This document shows, in pieces, positions 19,141 to 27,925 of a stretch of 64,000 nucleotides of DNA. The notes beneath the pieces are model-generated. The model was not told the DNA's origin and ran no database searches. It worked only from the letters and a program-made list of their open reading frames with translations. The DNA is from Halomonas organivorans. GTDB taxonomy: Bacteria > Pseudomonadota > Gammaproteobacteria > Pseudomonadales > Halomonadaceae. How positions within the stretch are numbered: the stretch's first letter is position 1; each line of letters begins with the position of its first letter. The DNA lies in NCBI RefSeq assembly GCF_014192055.1, contig NZ_JACHXM010000021.1, positions 1-64,000 on the forward strand. The letters run 5' to 3'. The translations under genes were made by a program, and so were the position numbers.

Positions 19141-19219
19141 GCCACGATGAGCCGGATGGCCTCGAGGCTCGATAAAAACCGACAAGCCGTGCGGGTGAGC
19201 ACGGTGAGCAAGGACTCCC

Positions 19220-21046
19220 ATGAACAAGCCCCATCCCTCCCGCGGCCTGGCCTTTGCCCTGGCCGCGCTGCCGCTGGCCGTCCAGGCCCAGGGCGAGACG
19301 ACCGCCGCGGCGGACGATGTCGCCTCACAGACGCTCAACCCGCTGGTGGTGACCGCCGCCCTGGCGCCGCGCACCGCCGACGAGAGCCTGGCCTCGGTCA
19401 CCGTGATCGACCAGCAAGCCCTGCGCCGTCAGGATCCCAGGGACATCACCGATATCCTGCGCGCCCAGCCAGGCGTCGACATCTCCTCCAGCGGCGCCTT
19501 CGGCAAGAACGCCAGCGTCTACCTGCGCGGTACCGGCAGCGAATCCACGCCGCTGATGATCGACGGCATCCGGCTGCGTTCGGCCACCACCGGGAGCCCC
19601 GCCTGGCAGTTCCTCGACCCGCGGATGTTCGAGCGCGTCGAGGTCGTGCGTGGCCCGCGGGGCAGCCTCTACGGCGCCGACGCCGTGGGCGGCGTGGTCC
19701 AGCTGTTCACCCCGGAGGGCGAGGGCGAGCCGACCCCGAGCGTCACCCTGGGCGGCGGCAGCTTCGACACCCGGCGGGGCAGCGCCTCGCTGTCCGGCAG
19801 CGGGGGCGGCACTCGCTATCACGTCGCCGCCAGCCGCCTGGAGAGCGACGGCTACGAGATCGTCGACGGCCAGGGCGACAAGGGCTACGACAACACCACC
19901 GGCCTGGTGCGCCTCTCGCATACCTTCGCCAGCGGCGCCGAGCTGGGCCTGCTGGGCCTGAGCGCTCGCGGCAACACCGAGTTCGTGGGCGGCGACACCG
20001 ACTATGCCCAGCGGGTGGCCGGGGTCTACGGTGAGCTGCCGGTCACCGACGCCTGGCGCAGCCGCCTGACGCTGAGCGAGGCCCGGGACGAGAGCGACAA
20101 CCATGACGACTTTGGCGACTCGGTGATCGACACCCGCACGCGTACCGCCCGCTGGGAGAACACCCTGGATCTGGGGCCCCACCAGCTGGTCGCCGGCGCC
20201 GAGTACGCCCGCGACGACGTCTCCGGCACCACCGCCTACGTCGAGGACAGCCGCGACAACCTGGCCGTGTTCGGCCAGGCGCTGCTGGACTTCTCGCCGT
20301 TCTCCGTGCAGGCCGGGCTGCGTCACGACGACAACGAGGCCTTCGGCGAGGAGGTCACCGGCAGCCTGGCGCTGGGATACGCCCTCGACGAGATCCATAC
20401 CCTGCGCGCCAGCTACGGCACCGCCTTCCGCGCGCCGACCTTCAACGAGCTCTATTTTCCCAACTTCGGCAATCCCGATCTCGAGGCGGAGCACTCGGAG
20501 AGCATCGAACTCGGCCTGCGCGGCCAGCTCGGCCGTGGCTTCTGGGACCTGGCGCTGTACCGCACCGAGATCGACGACATGATCGCCAACACCCTGCGCA
20601 ACGGCCGTTTCGCCCCCTTCAACGTCGACCGGGCTCGCATCCGCGGCGTGGAGATCGCCACCGGCGCCGACGTCAACGACTGGACGCTGCGTGCCGCCTT
20701 GACCTACGCCGACCCGGAGGATCGCGAGACCGGCAAGCGCCTGGTGCGCCGTGCCTCGCGCAGCCTGCGCTTCGACGCCGACCGGGCGCTGGGCGACTGG
20801 ACGCTCGGCGGTTCCTGGATCGCCCAGGGGCACCGTTACAACGACGCGGCCAACGATGAGCGTCTGCCTGGCTTCGGTATCCTCAACCTGCGCGCCGGCT
20901 GGGGCTTCGCCCCGGGCTGGTCGGCTCGACTGACGCTGGAGAACGTCTTCGACAAGGAGTACGTCACGACCTACGACAGCTTCAACGACTACGCCTATCG
21001 CGACGCCGGGCGCGCGGCCTTCCTCAGCGTAAGCTTCGGCGGCTGA
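19220..21046 (+). CDS. btuB: TonB-dependent vitamin B12 outer-membrane receptor
   Basis: 608-aa outer-membrane receptor. A signal peptide ends near residue 24 (PLAVQAQG), followed by a TonB box-like TLNPLVVTA (about residues 38-46). The plug domain runs from SLASVTVIDQQALRRQDPRD through VEVVRGPRGSLYGADAVGGV, and a long beta-barrel ends in AAFLSVSFGG. It moves cobalamin across the outer membrane with TonB energy. The riboswitch upstream and btuFCD downstream make B12 the substrate beyond reasonable doubt. The stop overlaps the btuF start by 1 nt. Confidence 0.95.
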   Translation: MNKPHPSRGLAFALAALPLAVQAQGETTAAADDVASQTLNPLVVTAALAPRTADESLASVTVIDQQALRRQDPRDITDILRAQPGVDISSSGAFGKNASVYLRGTGSESTPLMIDGIRLRSATTGSPAWQFLDPRMFERVEVVRGPRGSLYGADAVGGVVQLFTPEGEGEPTPSVTLGGGSFDTRRGSASLSGSGGGTRYHVAASRLESDGYEIVDGQGDKGYDNTTGLVRLSHTFASGAELGLLGLSARGNTEFVGGDTDYAQRVAGVYGELPVTDAWRSRLTLSEARDESDNHDDFGDSVIDTRTRTARWENTLDLGPHQLVAGAEYARDDVSGTTAYVEDSRDNLAVFGQALLDFSPFSVQAGLRHDDNEAFGEEVTGSLALGYALDEIHTLRASYGTAFRAPTFNELYFPNFGNPDLEAEHSESIELGLRGQLGRGFWDLALYRTEIDDMIANTLRNGRFAPFNVDRARIRGVEIATGADVNDWTLRAALTYADPEDRETGKRLVRRASRSLRFDADRALGDWTLGGSWIAQGHRYNDAANDERLPGFGILNLRAGWGFAPGWSARLTLENVFDKEYVTTYDSFNDYAYRDAGRAAFLSVSFGG

Positions 21047-21969
21047 TGTCCTGGCAAGCTGGCATGCAACGAATGATGGCGCTGGGCCGCAGAGCGGGCT
21101 TGCTGGTAGGCCTGGGGCTGGCGGGTCTCGTGCCGGCCCAGGCCGCCGCCGATGTCTGCGTCACCGACGATGCCGACCGCGAGGTCTGCCTGGACGTCCC
21201 GGCGCACCGCATCGTGGCGCTGTCGCCCGGCGTGACCGAGCTGCTGTTCGCCGCCGGGGCCGGCGAGCGGGTAGTGGGGGCGGTCAGCTTCAGTGACTAC
21301 CCGCCTGCGGCCGAGTCACTGCCCCGGGTCGGCAGCTACGACCGCCTCGACCTCGAGGCGCTGCTGGCCCTCGAGCCCGACCTGGTGGTGGCCTGGGCCG
21401 GGGGCAATCCTCGCGAGCAGATCGATCGCTTGCCCACGCTCGGCCTGCCGGTGTATTTCTCCGATGCCGAGAACTTTGTCGCCATCGCCGCGAGCCTGGA
21501 GCGTCTCGGAGCGCTGGCCGGCAGCGAGGGCGAGGGCCATGAGGCGGCCGCGCGGCTGCGCGACGAGGTGGCCGAGCTTCGACGCCGCTACGCCGATGCC
21601 GCCCCGGTGTCGGTCTTCTACCAGGTCTGGGAGCAGCCGCTGATGACCGTCAACGGCGAGCACTGGATCAGCCATGCCCTGGCGCTGTGCGGCGGCGAGA
21701 ACCTGTTCGCCGACGAGGCGCCGCTGGTGCCGCGCATCGCCCGCGAGGCGGTGCTGGCCCGGGATCCCGAGGTCATCATCACCGGCGGCATGGGCAAGGC
21801 CGATTCCTCCTGGCTAGAGGCTTGGCGCGAGTTTCCCGAGCTTGCCGCGGTGCGTCGCGACAACCTGTTCTTCATCGACCCGGACCTGGTGCAGCGCGCC
21901 ACGCCGCGGCTGGTCGAGGGCACTCGGGCGCTGTGCGCCCATCTGGAGACGGCCCGTGGGCGGCGCTAG
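21046..21969 (+). CDS. btuF: periplasmic cobalamin-binding protein
   Basis: 307-aa helical-backbone metal-receptor-type binding protein. A signal sequence ends at about residue 35 (PAQAAAD). The two-lobed fold starts RIVALSPGVTELLFAAGAGE and includes VGSYDRLDLEALLALEPDLV and VFYQVWEQPLMTVNGEHWI, close to E. coli BtuF. It delivers cobalamin to BtuCD. The ATG at 21046 overlaps the btuB stop. The 3' end overlaps btuC by 14 nt. Confidence 0.93.
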   Translation: MSWQAGMQRMMALGRRAGLLVGLGLAGLVPAQAAADVCVTDDADREVCLDVPAHRIVALSPGVTELLFAAGAGERVVGAVSFSDYPPAAESLPRVGSYDRLDLEALLALEPDLVVAWAGGNPREQIDRLPTLGLPVYFSDAENFVAIAASLERLGALAGSEGEGHEAAARLRDEVAELRRRYADAAPVSVFYQVWEQPLMTVNGEHWISHALALCGGENLFADEAPLVPRIAREAVLARDPEVIITGGMGKADSSWLEAWREFPELAAVRRDNLFFIDPDLVQRATPRLVEGTRALCAHLETARGRR

Positions 21970-22957
21970 GGTATCTCGCCTATTCGGGAGGCCGGCCCTC
22001 GGGCCGCTGGCGTGTCTGGCGATGGCGGCTCTGCTGGCCCAGCTGACCGCCCTGGCGTTGGGCAGCGTGTCGCTGGGCCCCGGTGAACTGCTGGACGTGC
22101 TGGCCGGCGGCGGTGAAGCCCTGCATCGCACCCTGGTGCTTGAACTCCGCCTGCCCCGGGCGCTGGCGGCGTTCGGCACCGGGGCGCTGCTGGCGCTGGC
22201 CGGGGCGCTGATGCAGATCCTGCTGCGCAACCCGCTGGCCGATCCCTACGTGCTGGGGCTCTCCGGCGGTGCCTCGGTGGCCGCGCTGCTGGCCATGCTG
22301 GCCGGTCTCGGCGCGACCCTGGTGGGCGGCGCGGCCTTCGCCGGGGCGCTGGCCTCGACGCTGATCGTGTTCGGCCTGGCTCACGGCGGCGGCAGCTGGA
22401 CGCCCACTCGGCTGCTGCTCACCGGGGTGGTGATGGCGTCGGGCTGGGGCGCGATGATTACCTTCCTGCTGGCGGTCAGCCCGGTGGAACGGCTGCCCGG
22501 CATGCTCTACTGGCTGATGGGCGACCTCGCCTATGCGGGCAGCCCCTGGCCGGTGCTGGCCACGGCCGCAGCGGGCCTGGCCGTGGTGCTGCCGCTGGGG
22601 CGCACGCTCAACGTGCTGGCCCGGGGCGGATTGCAGGCCGCCGCGCTGGGCGTGGCGGTGCGGCCGCTCGAGTGGACCCTCTACCTGCTGGCGAGCTTCA
22701 TCACCGCCATGGCGGTGACCACCGCCGGCAGCGTCGGCTTCGTCGGGCTGATGGTGCCGCACATGCTGCGCCTGCGGCTGGGCAACGACCAGCGGCTGAT
22801 CCTGCCGGCCAGCCTGCTGGCCGGCGGTACCCTGCTGACCCTGGCCGACACCCTGGCGCGTACCCTGATCGCCCCTCAGCAGCTGCCGGTGGGCGTGATC
22901 ACCGCGCTGATCGGGGTGCCGACCTTCCTCTACCTGTTGCAGCGGAGCCAACGATGA
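21956..22957 (+). CDS. btuC: cobalamin ABC transporter permease
   Basis: 333-aa FecCD/BtuC-family permease with about ten hydrophobic segments. Motifs LRLPRALAAFGTGALLALAG and ILLRNPLADPYVLGLSGGAS are typical. The GTG at 21956 overlapping the btuF stop is the best start; no ATG gives a full-length protein. A membrane partner of the following ATPase, it overlaps that gene by 4 nt. Confidence 0.93.
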   Translation: MGGARVSRLFGRPALGPLACLAMAALLAQLTALALGSVSLGPGELLDVLAGGGEALHRTLVLELRLPRALAAFGTGALLALAGALMQILLRNPLADPYVLGLSGGASVAALLAMLAGLGATLVGGAAFAGALASTLIVFGLAHGGGSWTPTRLLLTGVVMASGWGAMITFLLAVSPVERLPGMLYWLMGDLAYAGSPWPVLATAAAGLAVVLPLGRTLNVLARGGLQAAALGVAVRPLEWTLYLLASFITAMAVTTAGSVGFVGLMVPHMLRLRLGNDQRLILPASLLAGGTLLTLADTLARTLIAPQQLPVGVITALIGVPTFLYLLQRSQR

Positions 22958-23781
22958 CGGGGCCGGCGGCGAAGGGCCCGGAAGGAAAGGGCCTGGCGGC
23001 GACGGGCCTGGAAGCGAGAGGCCTGGTCATCGATGTGCCGGGGCGACCGGACGGTCGGGCGCTCGATCTCGCCATCGAACCCGGCCAGCGCTGGGGGGTG
23101 CTCGGGCCCAACGGCGCGGGAAAGACCACCCTGCTGCATACCCTGGCCGGGCTGCGCCCGCCGCGGGCGGGGGAGGTGAGCCTCGACGGTACGCCGCTGG
23201 CCCGCCGGCGGCGCCGCGAGCTGGCCCGACACCTTGGCGTGGTGTTCCAGGAGCGCCACGACGATTTCCCGGCCACGGTGCGCGAGACCGCGCTGATCGG
23301 CCGCCATCCGTTCCTCTCGCCCTGGCGCCAGGAAGGGCCCGAGGACTACGCCCGGGCCGAGGCGGCACTCGAACGACTCGAGCTTTCGCACCTCGCCGAG
23401 CGCGAGCTGGCGACGCTCTCCGGCGGCGAGCGCCAGCGGGTCAGCCTGGCCACGGTGCTGACCCAGGCGCCGCGCTTCTGGCTTGCCGACGAGCCCACCA
23501 ACCACCTCGACCTGCACCACCAGGTGGCGATCATGACGCTGCTCGCCGAGCAGGCCGAGCGGGGGCGAGGCGTGATCATGTGCCTGCACGACCTCAACCT
23601 CGCCGCTCGCTGGTGCAGCCACCTGCTGCTGCTCTACCCCGACGGCGAGGCCTGCTGGGGCCCGGCCGAGGCCATGCTGGCGCCCGACGCCCTGGAGCGG
23701 CTCTACGATCAGACGTTGACTTGCGTGGAGGTAGACGGCGCCCTCGTTTTCGTCCCTCGGAAAAGTGTCTGCGCTCGATGA
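22954..23781 (+). CDS. btuD: cobalamin ABC transporter ATPase
   Basis: 275-aa ABC ATPase: Walker A GPNGAGKTT, signature LSGGERQR, Walker [13 protein letters not shown] and switch histidine in CLHDLNLAARW. Start at ATG 22954 (ATGA overlap with btuC); the first 35 residues are a low-complexity Gly/Ala/Lys extension before the domain. Last gene of the riboswitch-controlled uptake operon. Confidence 0.93.
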   Translation: MTGPAAKGPEGKGLAATGLEARGLVIDVPGRPDGRALDLAIEPGQRWGVLGPNGAGKTTLLHTLAGLRPPRAGEVSLDGTPLARRRRRELARHLGVVFQERHDDFPATVRETALIGRHPFLSPWRQEGPEDYARAEAALERLELSHLAERELATLSGGERQRVSLATVLTQAPRFWLADEPTNHLDLHHQVAIMTLLAEQAERGRGVIMCLHDLNLAARWCSHLLLLYPDGEACWGPAEAMLAPDALERLYDQTLTCVEVDGALVFVPRKSVCAR

Positions 23782-23790
23782 TACGGCGTT

Positions 23791-23881
23791 AAACATCAGC
23801 TTGTGCGCGAGCCCGGTCAAAGTCCTCATTTACAGAACGTAAACTCGCACGCGAGCCCGGTCCGCCTTTTCGATGATGTTT
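23791..23881. repeat. structured intergenic element after btuD
   Basis: 91 bp bounded by AAACATCA (23791-23798) and its complement TGATGTTT (23874-23881). Inside are a 13-bp direct repeat CGCGAGCCCGGTC (23806-23818 and 23850-23862) and a TTTAC/GTAAA dyad around 23830-23844. It occupies the space between convergent genes. Only one copy is seen in the window. Confidence 0.5.
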
Positions 23882-23915
23882 GCCTTGCGACCCACAGGGA
23901 GGTGGGAAGTGCGTT

Positions 23916-23934
23916 GGCCCGTCGGGAACGGGCC
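23916..23934. terminator. hairpin between convergent btuD and the DUF1289 gene
   Basis: GGCCCGT, a 5-nt loop and ACGGGCC make a perfect 7-bp stem. It lies between two converging transcripts, so it could act in either direction; no U tract follows. Confidence 0.4.
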
Positions 23935-23966
23935 TAGCCCTCACCTTCGCTCGACGACTTTCCGGC

Positions 23967-24143
23967 TCAGTCTTTACTGAGTTTCTTCAGCCGCTGCGCC
24001 GCAAGCCGATTGGTCTGCAGGCGCTCCGGGCGCTTCATCGACTGCCAGCGGGTGATCTCCTCGGTGGTGCGGCCGCAGCCCACGCATAGTCCGCCCTTCA
24101 GCTGGCAGATCGAGACGCAGGGGCTGTCGATGCGCTTGGCCAT
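23967..24143 (-). CDS. DUF1289 small cysteine-rich protein
   Basis: 58-aa protein, MAKRIDSPCVSICQL onward, with four cysteines in the pattern C-x3-C-x6-C-x2-C and the following GRTTEEITRW typical of DUF1289. The cysteines suggest a small metal-binding domain; no function is established. It lies 2 bp downstream of the next gene, so the two are probably co-transcribed. Confidence 0.85.
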   Translation of the reverse strand: MAKRIDSPCVSICQLKGGLCVGCGRTTEEITRWQSMKRPERLQTNRLAAQRLKKLSKD

Positions 24144-24145
24144 AA

Positions 24146-24508
24146 TCAGTGGCGCTCCAGTACGGACAGCCGGCGCTCCCAGTCGCCGCCGTGCACGCGG
24201 CGGCATTCCTCTTCGCTGTCGGCGTCCAGGTGGGCGTCGATGTTCCCGACCTCCACGTCCGCCTCGAACAGCGCGGCCTCGGTGAGCTCGCGCATGCGAC
24301 GGCGGCCGTCGCCCTTGAGGGCGCGGGCTAGATCGTCCTGGGTCTCGAACACCCAGACCACCCGCAGGCTGTCGGGGAAGCGGCGGTAGTCCACCAGATG
24401 GGTCAGCCAGGCGAAGCCCGGCAGCAGCGGCTTGGCGGTTTCGCAGGCGTCGGTCAGGGCCTGGGTCAGCCGGCGTTCCATCTGCCGGCTGGCTTTCTTG
24501 TCGAGCAT
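24146..24508 (-). CDS. conserved gammaproteobacterial protein of unknown function
   Basis: About 120 aa, rich in charged residues, with FAWLTHLVDYRRFPDSLRVV in the middle and EEECRRVHGGDWERRL near the end. I recall relatives in Pseudomonas and marine gammaproteobacteria, sometimes mislabelled Fis-family although no helix-turn-helix is visible. The start at 24508 has GAGAG about 8 nt upstream; an ATG at 24523 would add five residues. Probably an operon with the DUF1289 gene. Confidence 0.7.
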   Translation of the reverse strand: MLDKKASRQMERRLTQALTDACETAKPLLPGFAWLTHLVDYRRFPDSLRVVWVFETQDDLARALKGDGRRRMRELTEAALFEADVEVGNIDAHLDADSEEECRRVHGGDWERRLSVLERH

Positions 24509-24547
24509 ATCGGGCTCTCTCATCGTGGGGCGTGGCAGGGTAGCGAT

Positions 24548-25312
24548 CTACAGGGCGCGTCGGAAGCGCAGCACCGGCCGGCCCTGTTCGGGATCGTCGA
24601 GAAAATCGGCGTGCACGCCGAAGGTGTGCCGCAGCCGTTCGAGGGTCAGCACCTCCCGGGGCGGGCCGATGTCGACCAGGCGTCCGCCTTCCATCACGCC
24701 GATGCGGTCGCAGTCCATGGCCTGGTCGAGGTCGTGCAGGGCGATGATCACGGTGATCGGCAGCCGTCGTACCAGGCGCAGGATCGACAGCTGGTGGCGG
24801 ATGTCCAGGTGGTTGGTCGGTTCGTCGAGCAGCAGGGCGCGGGGCCGCTGGGCCAGGGCACGGGCGATGTGCACGCGCTGGCGTTCGCCGCCGGAGAGGG
24901 TGTGCCACAGGCGCTCGGCCATCGTCTCGAGGCCGACCTCGGCCAGCGCCTGGTCGACGATGGTGTCGTCCTCTTCGGACCACGGGCTCAGCGGCGTGAG
25001 GAAGGGCGTGCGCCCCAGCGCCACCGCCTGGCGCACCGCGAGGCGGTCGAGGGTATCCGCCTGCTGTTCGACGAAGGCGATGGCACGTGCGATCTCGTGG
25101 GGCCGCATGGTCTGCATCTGCCGGCCGTCGGCCAGCGCGCGGCCGGCCTTTGGCCGCCTGAGCCCCGCCAGCACGCGCAGCAGGGTCGTCTTGCCCGAGC
25201 CGTTGGGACCGACCAGGCCGAAAGTCTCGCCCGGTTCCACCGTCAGGCTGACGTCGTCCAGCAGCCGGCGGCCGTGGACCCGCCAGTCGACGTGCTCGGC
25301 GCAGAGTCTCAT
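24548..25312 (-). CDS. ATPase of a FecBCD-type metal-complex ABC transporter
   Basis: 254-aa ABC ATPase with Walker A GPNGSGKTT, signature LSGGERQR, Walker [13 protein letters not shown] and switch histidine in ALHDLDQAMD. This family (FecE/BtuD) imports siderophores, haem, cobalamin or other metal complexes. It overlaps the permease gene by 4 nt and is third in a minus-strand operon headed by a Zur box, so a zinc or zinc-chelate substrate is the best inference. Confidence 0.88.
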   Translation of the reverse strand: MRLCAEHVDWRVHGRRLLDDVSLTVEPGETFGLVGPNGSGKTTLLRVLAGLRRPKAGRALADGRQMQTMRPHEIARAIAFVEQQADTLDRLAVRQAVALGRTPFLTPLSPWSEEDDTIVDQALAEVGLETMAERLWHTLSGGERQRVHIARALAQRPRALLLDEPTNHLDIRHQLSILRLVRRLPITVIIALHDLDQAMDCDRIGVMEGGRLVDIGPPREVLTLERLRHTFGVHADFLDDPEQGRPVLRFRRAL

Positions 25313-26433
25313 CGCGTCCTCGCACCGCGGATCAGGATCAGGGCGAAGGCCGGGGCACCGATCAGCGCCGTGACCACGCCGATCGGCAGCACCTGGCCGG
25401 CCACCAGGATGCGCGAGAGCACGTCGGCGCCGATCAGGAAGATCGCTCCGGCCAGCGCCGAGGCCGGCACCAGCCGGGTGTGGCGGCTGCCGACCAGAAA
25501 GCGCATGGCGTGGGGAATCACCAGCCCGACGAAGCCGATGGCGCCGACCATGGACACCATGGCGGCGGTGACCAGCGCCATGGCGGCGATCAACACTCCA
25601 CGTACCCGGCGCACGGGAATGCCCAGCGAGGCGGCGCTGTCGGCGCCGAAGGTGAAGGCGTCCAGGGCGCGCCGGTACCACAGGCAGATCGCCAGGCCCG
25701 CCAGGGCGGCGGGTAGCGCCAGGGCGACGTCGTCCCAGCGCACGCCCGAGAGGTTGCCCATCAGCCAGAACATGATGCCGCGGGCCTGCTCGGCGCTCGC
25801 CGACTTGGCGATGATCAGCGCGGTGAGGGCATTGAACAGCTGCGAGCCGGCGATGCCGGCGAGGATGATGGCGCCGGCGGCCTGGGTCGCGCGGCCGCCG
25901 CCGGTGCCGCTGCCGGCGGTGTGGGCCAGCACCACCACCAGGCCGAAGGCCAGTCCGGCACCGGCGAAGGCGCCGAGTGACAGCGTCAGGGTACCGGCGC
26001 CGATGCCGAGGATGGCCACCGAGACGGCGCCGGTGGAGGCACCGGCGGAGATACCCATCAGGAAGGGGTCGGCGAGCGGGTTGCGCAGCAGCGCCTGCAG
26101 CACCACCCCGGCCAGGGCCAGGCCGGTGCCGCAGCAGGCGGCGAGGATCGCCCGGCTCAGGCGATACTCCCAGACGATGCCGGCATCGATGCGGTCTACC
26201 GCGAAGGTCGCATCGCCGAGATGGTTGGCCAGCACCTTGAGAATGGTATCGAGCGGAATCGCGGTCTCGCCGATGGCGGTGCCTGCCATCACCGCGGCGA
26301 ACAGCAGCAGCGGTGCCAGCCAGCTCCAGTGCCATGCGGAGCGTGCCGAAGGCACGAGACGAGCAGGGCGCGCGGCGTTCGAGTGCCCGGAGGGCGCGGT
26401 GGTCGACGCCAGGGAGCGAGCGGCATCGGTCAT
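25309..26433 (-). CDS. FecCD-type permease
   Basis: 374-aa permease with about ten membrane segments and the motifs YRLSRAILAACCGTGLALAG and ALLRNPLADPFLMGISAGAS. A 35-residue hydrophilic N-terminal stretch precedes the first segment. The stop region overlaps the ATPase start by 4 nt, and the start overlaps the binding-protein gene by 4 nt. The protein is not a close copy of the BtuC at 21956, so this is a second, separate importer. Confidence 0.88.
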   Translation of the reverse strand: MTDAARSLASTTAPSGHSNAARPARLVPSARSAWHWSWLAPLLLFAAVMAGTAIGETAIPLDTILKVLANHLGDATFAVDRIDAGIVWEYRLSRAILAACCGTGLALAGVVLQALLRNPLADPFLMGISAGASTGAVSVAILGIGAGTLTLSLGAFAGAGLAFGLVVVLAHTAGSGTGGGRATQAAGAIILAGIAGSQLFNALTALIIAKSASAEQARGIMFWLMGNLSGVRWDDVALALPAALAGLAICLWYRRALDAFTFGADSAASLGIPVRRVRGVLIAAMALVTAAMVSMVGAIGFVGLVIPHAMRFLVGSRHTRLVPASALAGAIFLIGADVLSRILVAGQVLPIGVVTALIGAPAFALILIRGARTR

Positions 26434-27446
26434 CGATCGAACGGCTGGATCGACAGGGCCTCGACCAGCGTCTCGAGGCCGTAGACGGTACGCATCGTCG
26501 CACTCATGGCGTGGGCATCCATCTCGATGATGTGGCCATTTTTCACCGCCGACATCTCTTGTGCCACGGGATCGTTGCGCAGGAAGTCGCGCTTTGCCTC
26601 GACGCTGTCCGCCGCATAGCGGCGGCGATCCATCGTCGCGATCACGATGATGTCCGGGTCGGCGCGGGCGATCGTTTCCCAGCCAACGGTCGGCCATTCC
26701 TCGTTCGACTGGATAACGTTTTGGATGCCGAGCTTGTCCATCATGTAGCCGGGGGCGCCGAGCCTTCCGGCGACGTAGGGATCCGATGAGTCGTCGGGAG
26801 AAGAGAACCAGAATGCCGCCGACAAGTCGTCAGGAAGTGACAGCGATTCGGCGCGGGAAATGGCTTTTTCTTCGCGTGACTCAAGCTCATCGATCAGGTT
26901 TTCCCCGGTATCCTGTACGTCGAAAATGGTGGCCAGCTCATGAATACCCTTGTAGATCGAATTGGTAGAGAAGGCGGCGGTGCGAGTGCCATCGCCGCCG
27001 GTGGCATTGTCCTTGGTATCGCAGTCGGCGGGCATGATGTAGGTGTCGATGCCGAGGTCCTTGAACTGGTCGCGGGTGGCCACGCTGCCGGTGGGGCCGA
27101 CGTGCCATTCGTACTGGGCCGCGACCAGGTCTGGGCGGAGGTTTACTACCCCTTCGAAGCTCGGGTCATTGTCGGCTATACGCTCGATATTGGCGTTGGC
27201 TTCCTGGAATTCTGGCAGTACCGGGGTGAACCAGACCGAGGTGCCGACGACTCGGTCGTCCAGGCCCAATGCGTAGAGGGTTTCGGTCGCTGACTGACCG
27301 ACGGTGACGGTGCGCTCCGGTGCGGCATCAACGCGAATTTCTCGACCGCAATTCATCAGTGTCAGCGGATACTGCGTGGCCTCTGACCAGGCGGATGATG
27401 CCGGGAGGAGTGTAAGCGCTGCCAGTAGCTTGCGAGCGAGAGTCAT
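26430..27446 (-). CDS. FecB-type periplasmic binding protein
   Basis: 338 aa from ATG 27446. A signal peptide (MTLARKLLAALTLLPASSAW) is followed by a helical-backbone binding domain beginning TVTVGQSATETLYALGLDDR and ending near the C terminus with ATMRTVYGLETLVEALSI. An Asp-rich loop (ADCDTKDNATGGDGT, about residues 130-145) could contact metal. No strong ribosome site is visible at this or the upstream ATG (27476). With the permease and ATPase it resembles the Pseudomonas PA2912-2914 type transporter, a Zur-controlled importer that also lies near cob genes; I recall that synteny from memory. Confidence 0.82.
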   Translation of the reverse strand: MTLARKLLAALTLLPASSAWSEATQYPLTLMNCGREIRVDAAPERTVTVGQSATETLYALGLDDRVVGTSVWFTPVLPEFQEANANIERIADNDPSFEGVVNLRPDLVAAQYEWHVGPTGSVATRDQFKDLGIDTYIMPADCDTKDNATGGDGTRTAAFSTNSIYKGIHELATIFDVQDTGENLIDELESREEKAISRAESLSLPDDLSAAFWFSSPDDSSDPYVAGRLGAPGYMMDKLGIQNVIQSNEEWPTVGWETIARADPDIIVIATMDRRRYAADSVEAKRDFLRNDPVAQEMSAVKNGHIIEMDAHAMSATMRTVYGLETLVEALSIQPFDR

Positions 27447-27580
27447 GCGGTGGTGTCCAGGTTGAGGGGGTGACATGGGCGTCCGGCGTCGGGAGATTGC
27501 CACGATTTTCGATGCATTTTCCACTCCCTTCGGCGCAGGGTAGACGCCCCAGATGCGGGAGACGCTAAGCGATATAAAAA

Positions 27581-27595
27581 GTTATGATATAACAT
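27581..27595. promoter_or_regulatory. Zur box in the divergent transporter/B12 promoter region
   Basis: GTTATGATATAACAT matches the gammaproteobacterial Zur core GTTATAwTATAACAT at all but one position. On the minus strand it covers a predicted -10 (TATATC, 27586-27591) placed 16 bp from a TTGCCG -35 (27608-27613), which is where a zinc repressor of the transporter would bind. It is also about 85 bp upstream of the cob riboswitch on the other strand. Confidence 0.75.
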
Positions 27596-27664
27596 ATCTT
27601 AAAAAATCGGCAAGGTCTTCGAGGCTTCGGCAGTGGGCGATTGCGCAGGGCGTGACCGGTCCAT

Positions 27665-27885
27665 TACGATACTTGGTCCGAAGACAGGTGCCCCTGACGA
27701 TCTGGGGATAATCGGGAAGTCTGGTGAGGCCACGGCCGATCCCAGCGCTGCCCCCGCAACGGTAATGAAGCGCGATCTGCGATGACCACTGGCGACCCGC
27801 CGGGAAGGTGCAGATCACGGCACGACGCCTCGGCAATGCCCTGGCGAGTGCCCCTTCAAGCCCGGAGACCGGCCTGTCGTTTCGT
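27665..27885 (+). ncRNA. cobalamin riboswitch controlling the de novo B12 operon
   Basis: Conserved elements in order: GGTGCCCC near 27688, ATCGGGAAGTCTGGTGAGG at 27711-27729, the core GCTGCCCCCGCAACGGTAA at 27747-27765, CGCCGGGAAGG near 27799 and the B12 box AAGCCCGGAGACCGGCC at 27859-27875. It precedes a micro-ORF with a strong ribosome site (AGAGGA) and the cobaltochelatase fusion gene. B12 binding should reduce translation initiation of this leader and so of the whole operon. Confidence 0.95.
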
Positions 27886-27925
27886 GTCATCCCAGTGCGG
27901 TGCGGTGGGCACCGAGAGGATCAAC

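Noticed and set aside
24146..24508. Label as Fis-family regulator
   Set aside because: No Fis-like C-terminal helix-turn-helix is visible; the label sometimes given to relatives seems unsupported.
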